Below are positions 5,424 through 5,556 of a stretch of 5,556 nucleotides of DNA, piece by piece. This DNA comes from Desulfobacterales bacterium (lineage in GTDB: Bacteria; Desulfobacterota; Desulfobacteria; Desulfobacterales; JAFDCJ01). The stretch covers positions 6,391,597 to 6,397,152 of the forward strand of contig CP070771.1 of the NCBI GenBank assembly GCA_020345785.1, given 5' to 3'. A model generated the notes under the pieces. The model was not told the DNA's origin, did no database searches, and worked only from the letters and a program-made list of their open reading frames with translations. A program made the position numbers and the translations under genes. Each line of letters starts with the position of its first letter. The stretch's first letter is position 1.

Positions 5424-5556
5424 GAAAAAAGATCGACGGTTCTGTCATGGTTCAGAAGATTAAAACAGCTTTGAATTACCTTCATTTTTTTCATGAACCA
5501 CTAAAAAATAAAAAAATATTATTGACATTTAGAAAATATTCCAAGTAATTCTTAGC

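Noticed and set aside
5448..5500. Inverted repeat TGGTTCA...TGAACCA as an operator
   Set aside because: Only 7 bp arms with 39 bp between them, no extension and no second copy in the window, so chance cannot be excluded.
5522..5551. A + strand promoter (TTGACA at 5522-5527) for a divergent gene beyond the window
   Set aside because: No acceptable -10 element sits 16-18 nt away (GTAATT or TAATTC match at only two positions), and the AT-rich context makes a chance TTGACA likely.

Overview
All five convincing genes lie on the minus strand, so the transcribed order runs from high to low coordinates: a crotonase-fold protein (5288-4401), a short-chain dehydrogenase/reductase (4113-3322), a coenzyme B12-dependent acyl-CoA mutase large subunit (3000-1405), its separate B12-binding small subunit (1393-980), and a second crotonase-fold protein of enoyl-CoA hydratase type (977-168). 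All are soluble acyl-CoA chemistry enzymes. The sequence suggests a moderate-GC anaerobic proteobacterium-like organism with many CoA-linked degradation genes. A Desulfobacterota/deltaproteobacterial sulfate reducer or syntroph is my best guess, from the gene mix and the style of the intergenic repeats. This is inference, because no taxonomic marker gene is present.

Region by region (+ coordinates): 1-167 is the downstream flank of the last gene and holds a MITE-like inverted repeat (3-94). 168-1393 plus 1405-3000 is a tight three-gene operon (gaps of 11 and 2 nt). 3001-3321 is a 321-bp gap with a repeat element built on inverted GGGTT/AACCC words (3024-3111), a weak promoter candidate and otherwise nothing I recognise. 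3322-4113 is the SDR. 4114-4400 is almost wholly filled by a degenerate 7-bp periodic array. 4401-5288 is the first crotonase gene, with a strong Shine-Dalgarno and a TTGACA-type promoter candidate upstream. 5424-5556 is AT-rich and gene-free.

Together the genes look like part of a catabolic route for a branched or otherwise awkward carboxylic acid: a carbon-skeleton rearrangement on a CoA thioester (mutase), followed or preceded by hydration, isomerisation or C-C bond steps (the two crotonase-fold enzymes) and oxidation of a hydroxyacyl intermediate (SDR). The CoA ligase, acyl-CoA dehydrogenase, thiolase and MeaB-type chaperone expected of a full pathway are not in the window.

The most interesting point is the mutase. 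By eye, the positions that contact substrate in methylmalonyl-CoA mutase (Tyr89, Gln197, Arg207 and His244 in Propionibacterium numbering) are all replaced, while the barrel scaffold motifs are kept. The partner B12 domain keeps its cobalt-ligand motif but has an altered second motif. The pair is therefore unlikely to act on methylmalonyl-CoA and may have an undescribed substrate. The second point is the 246-bp heptad-periodic array between two genes.
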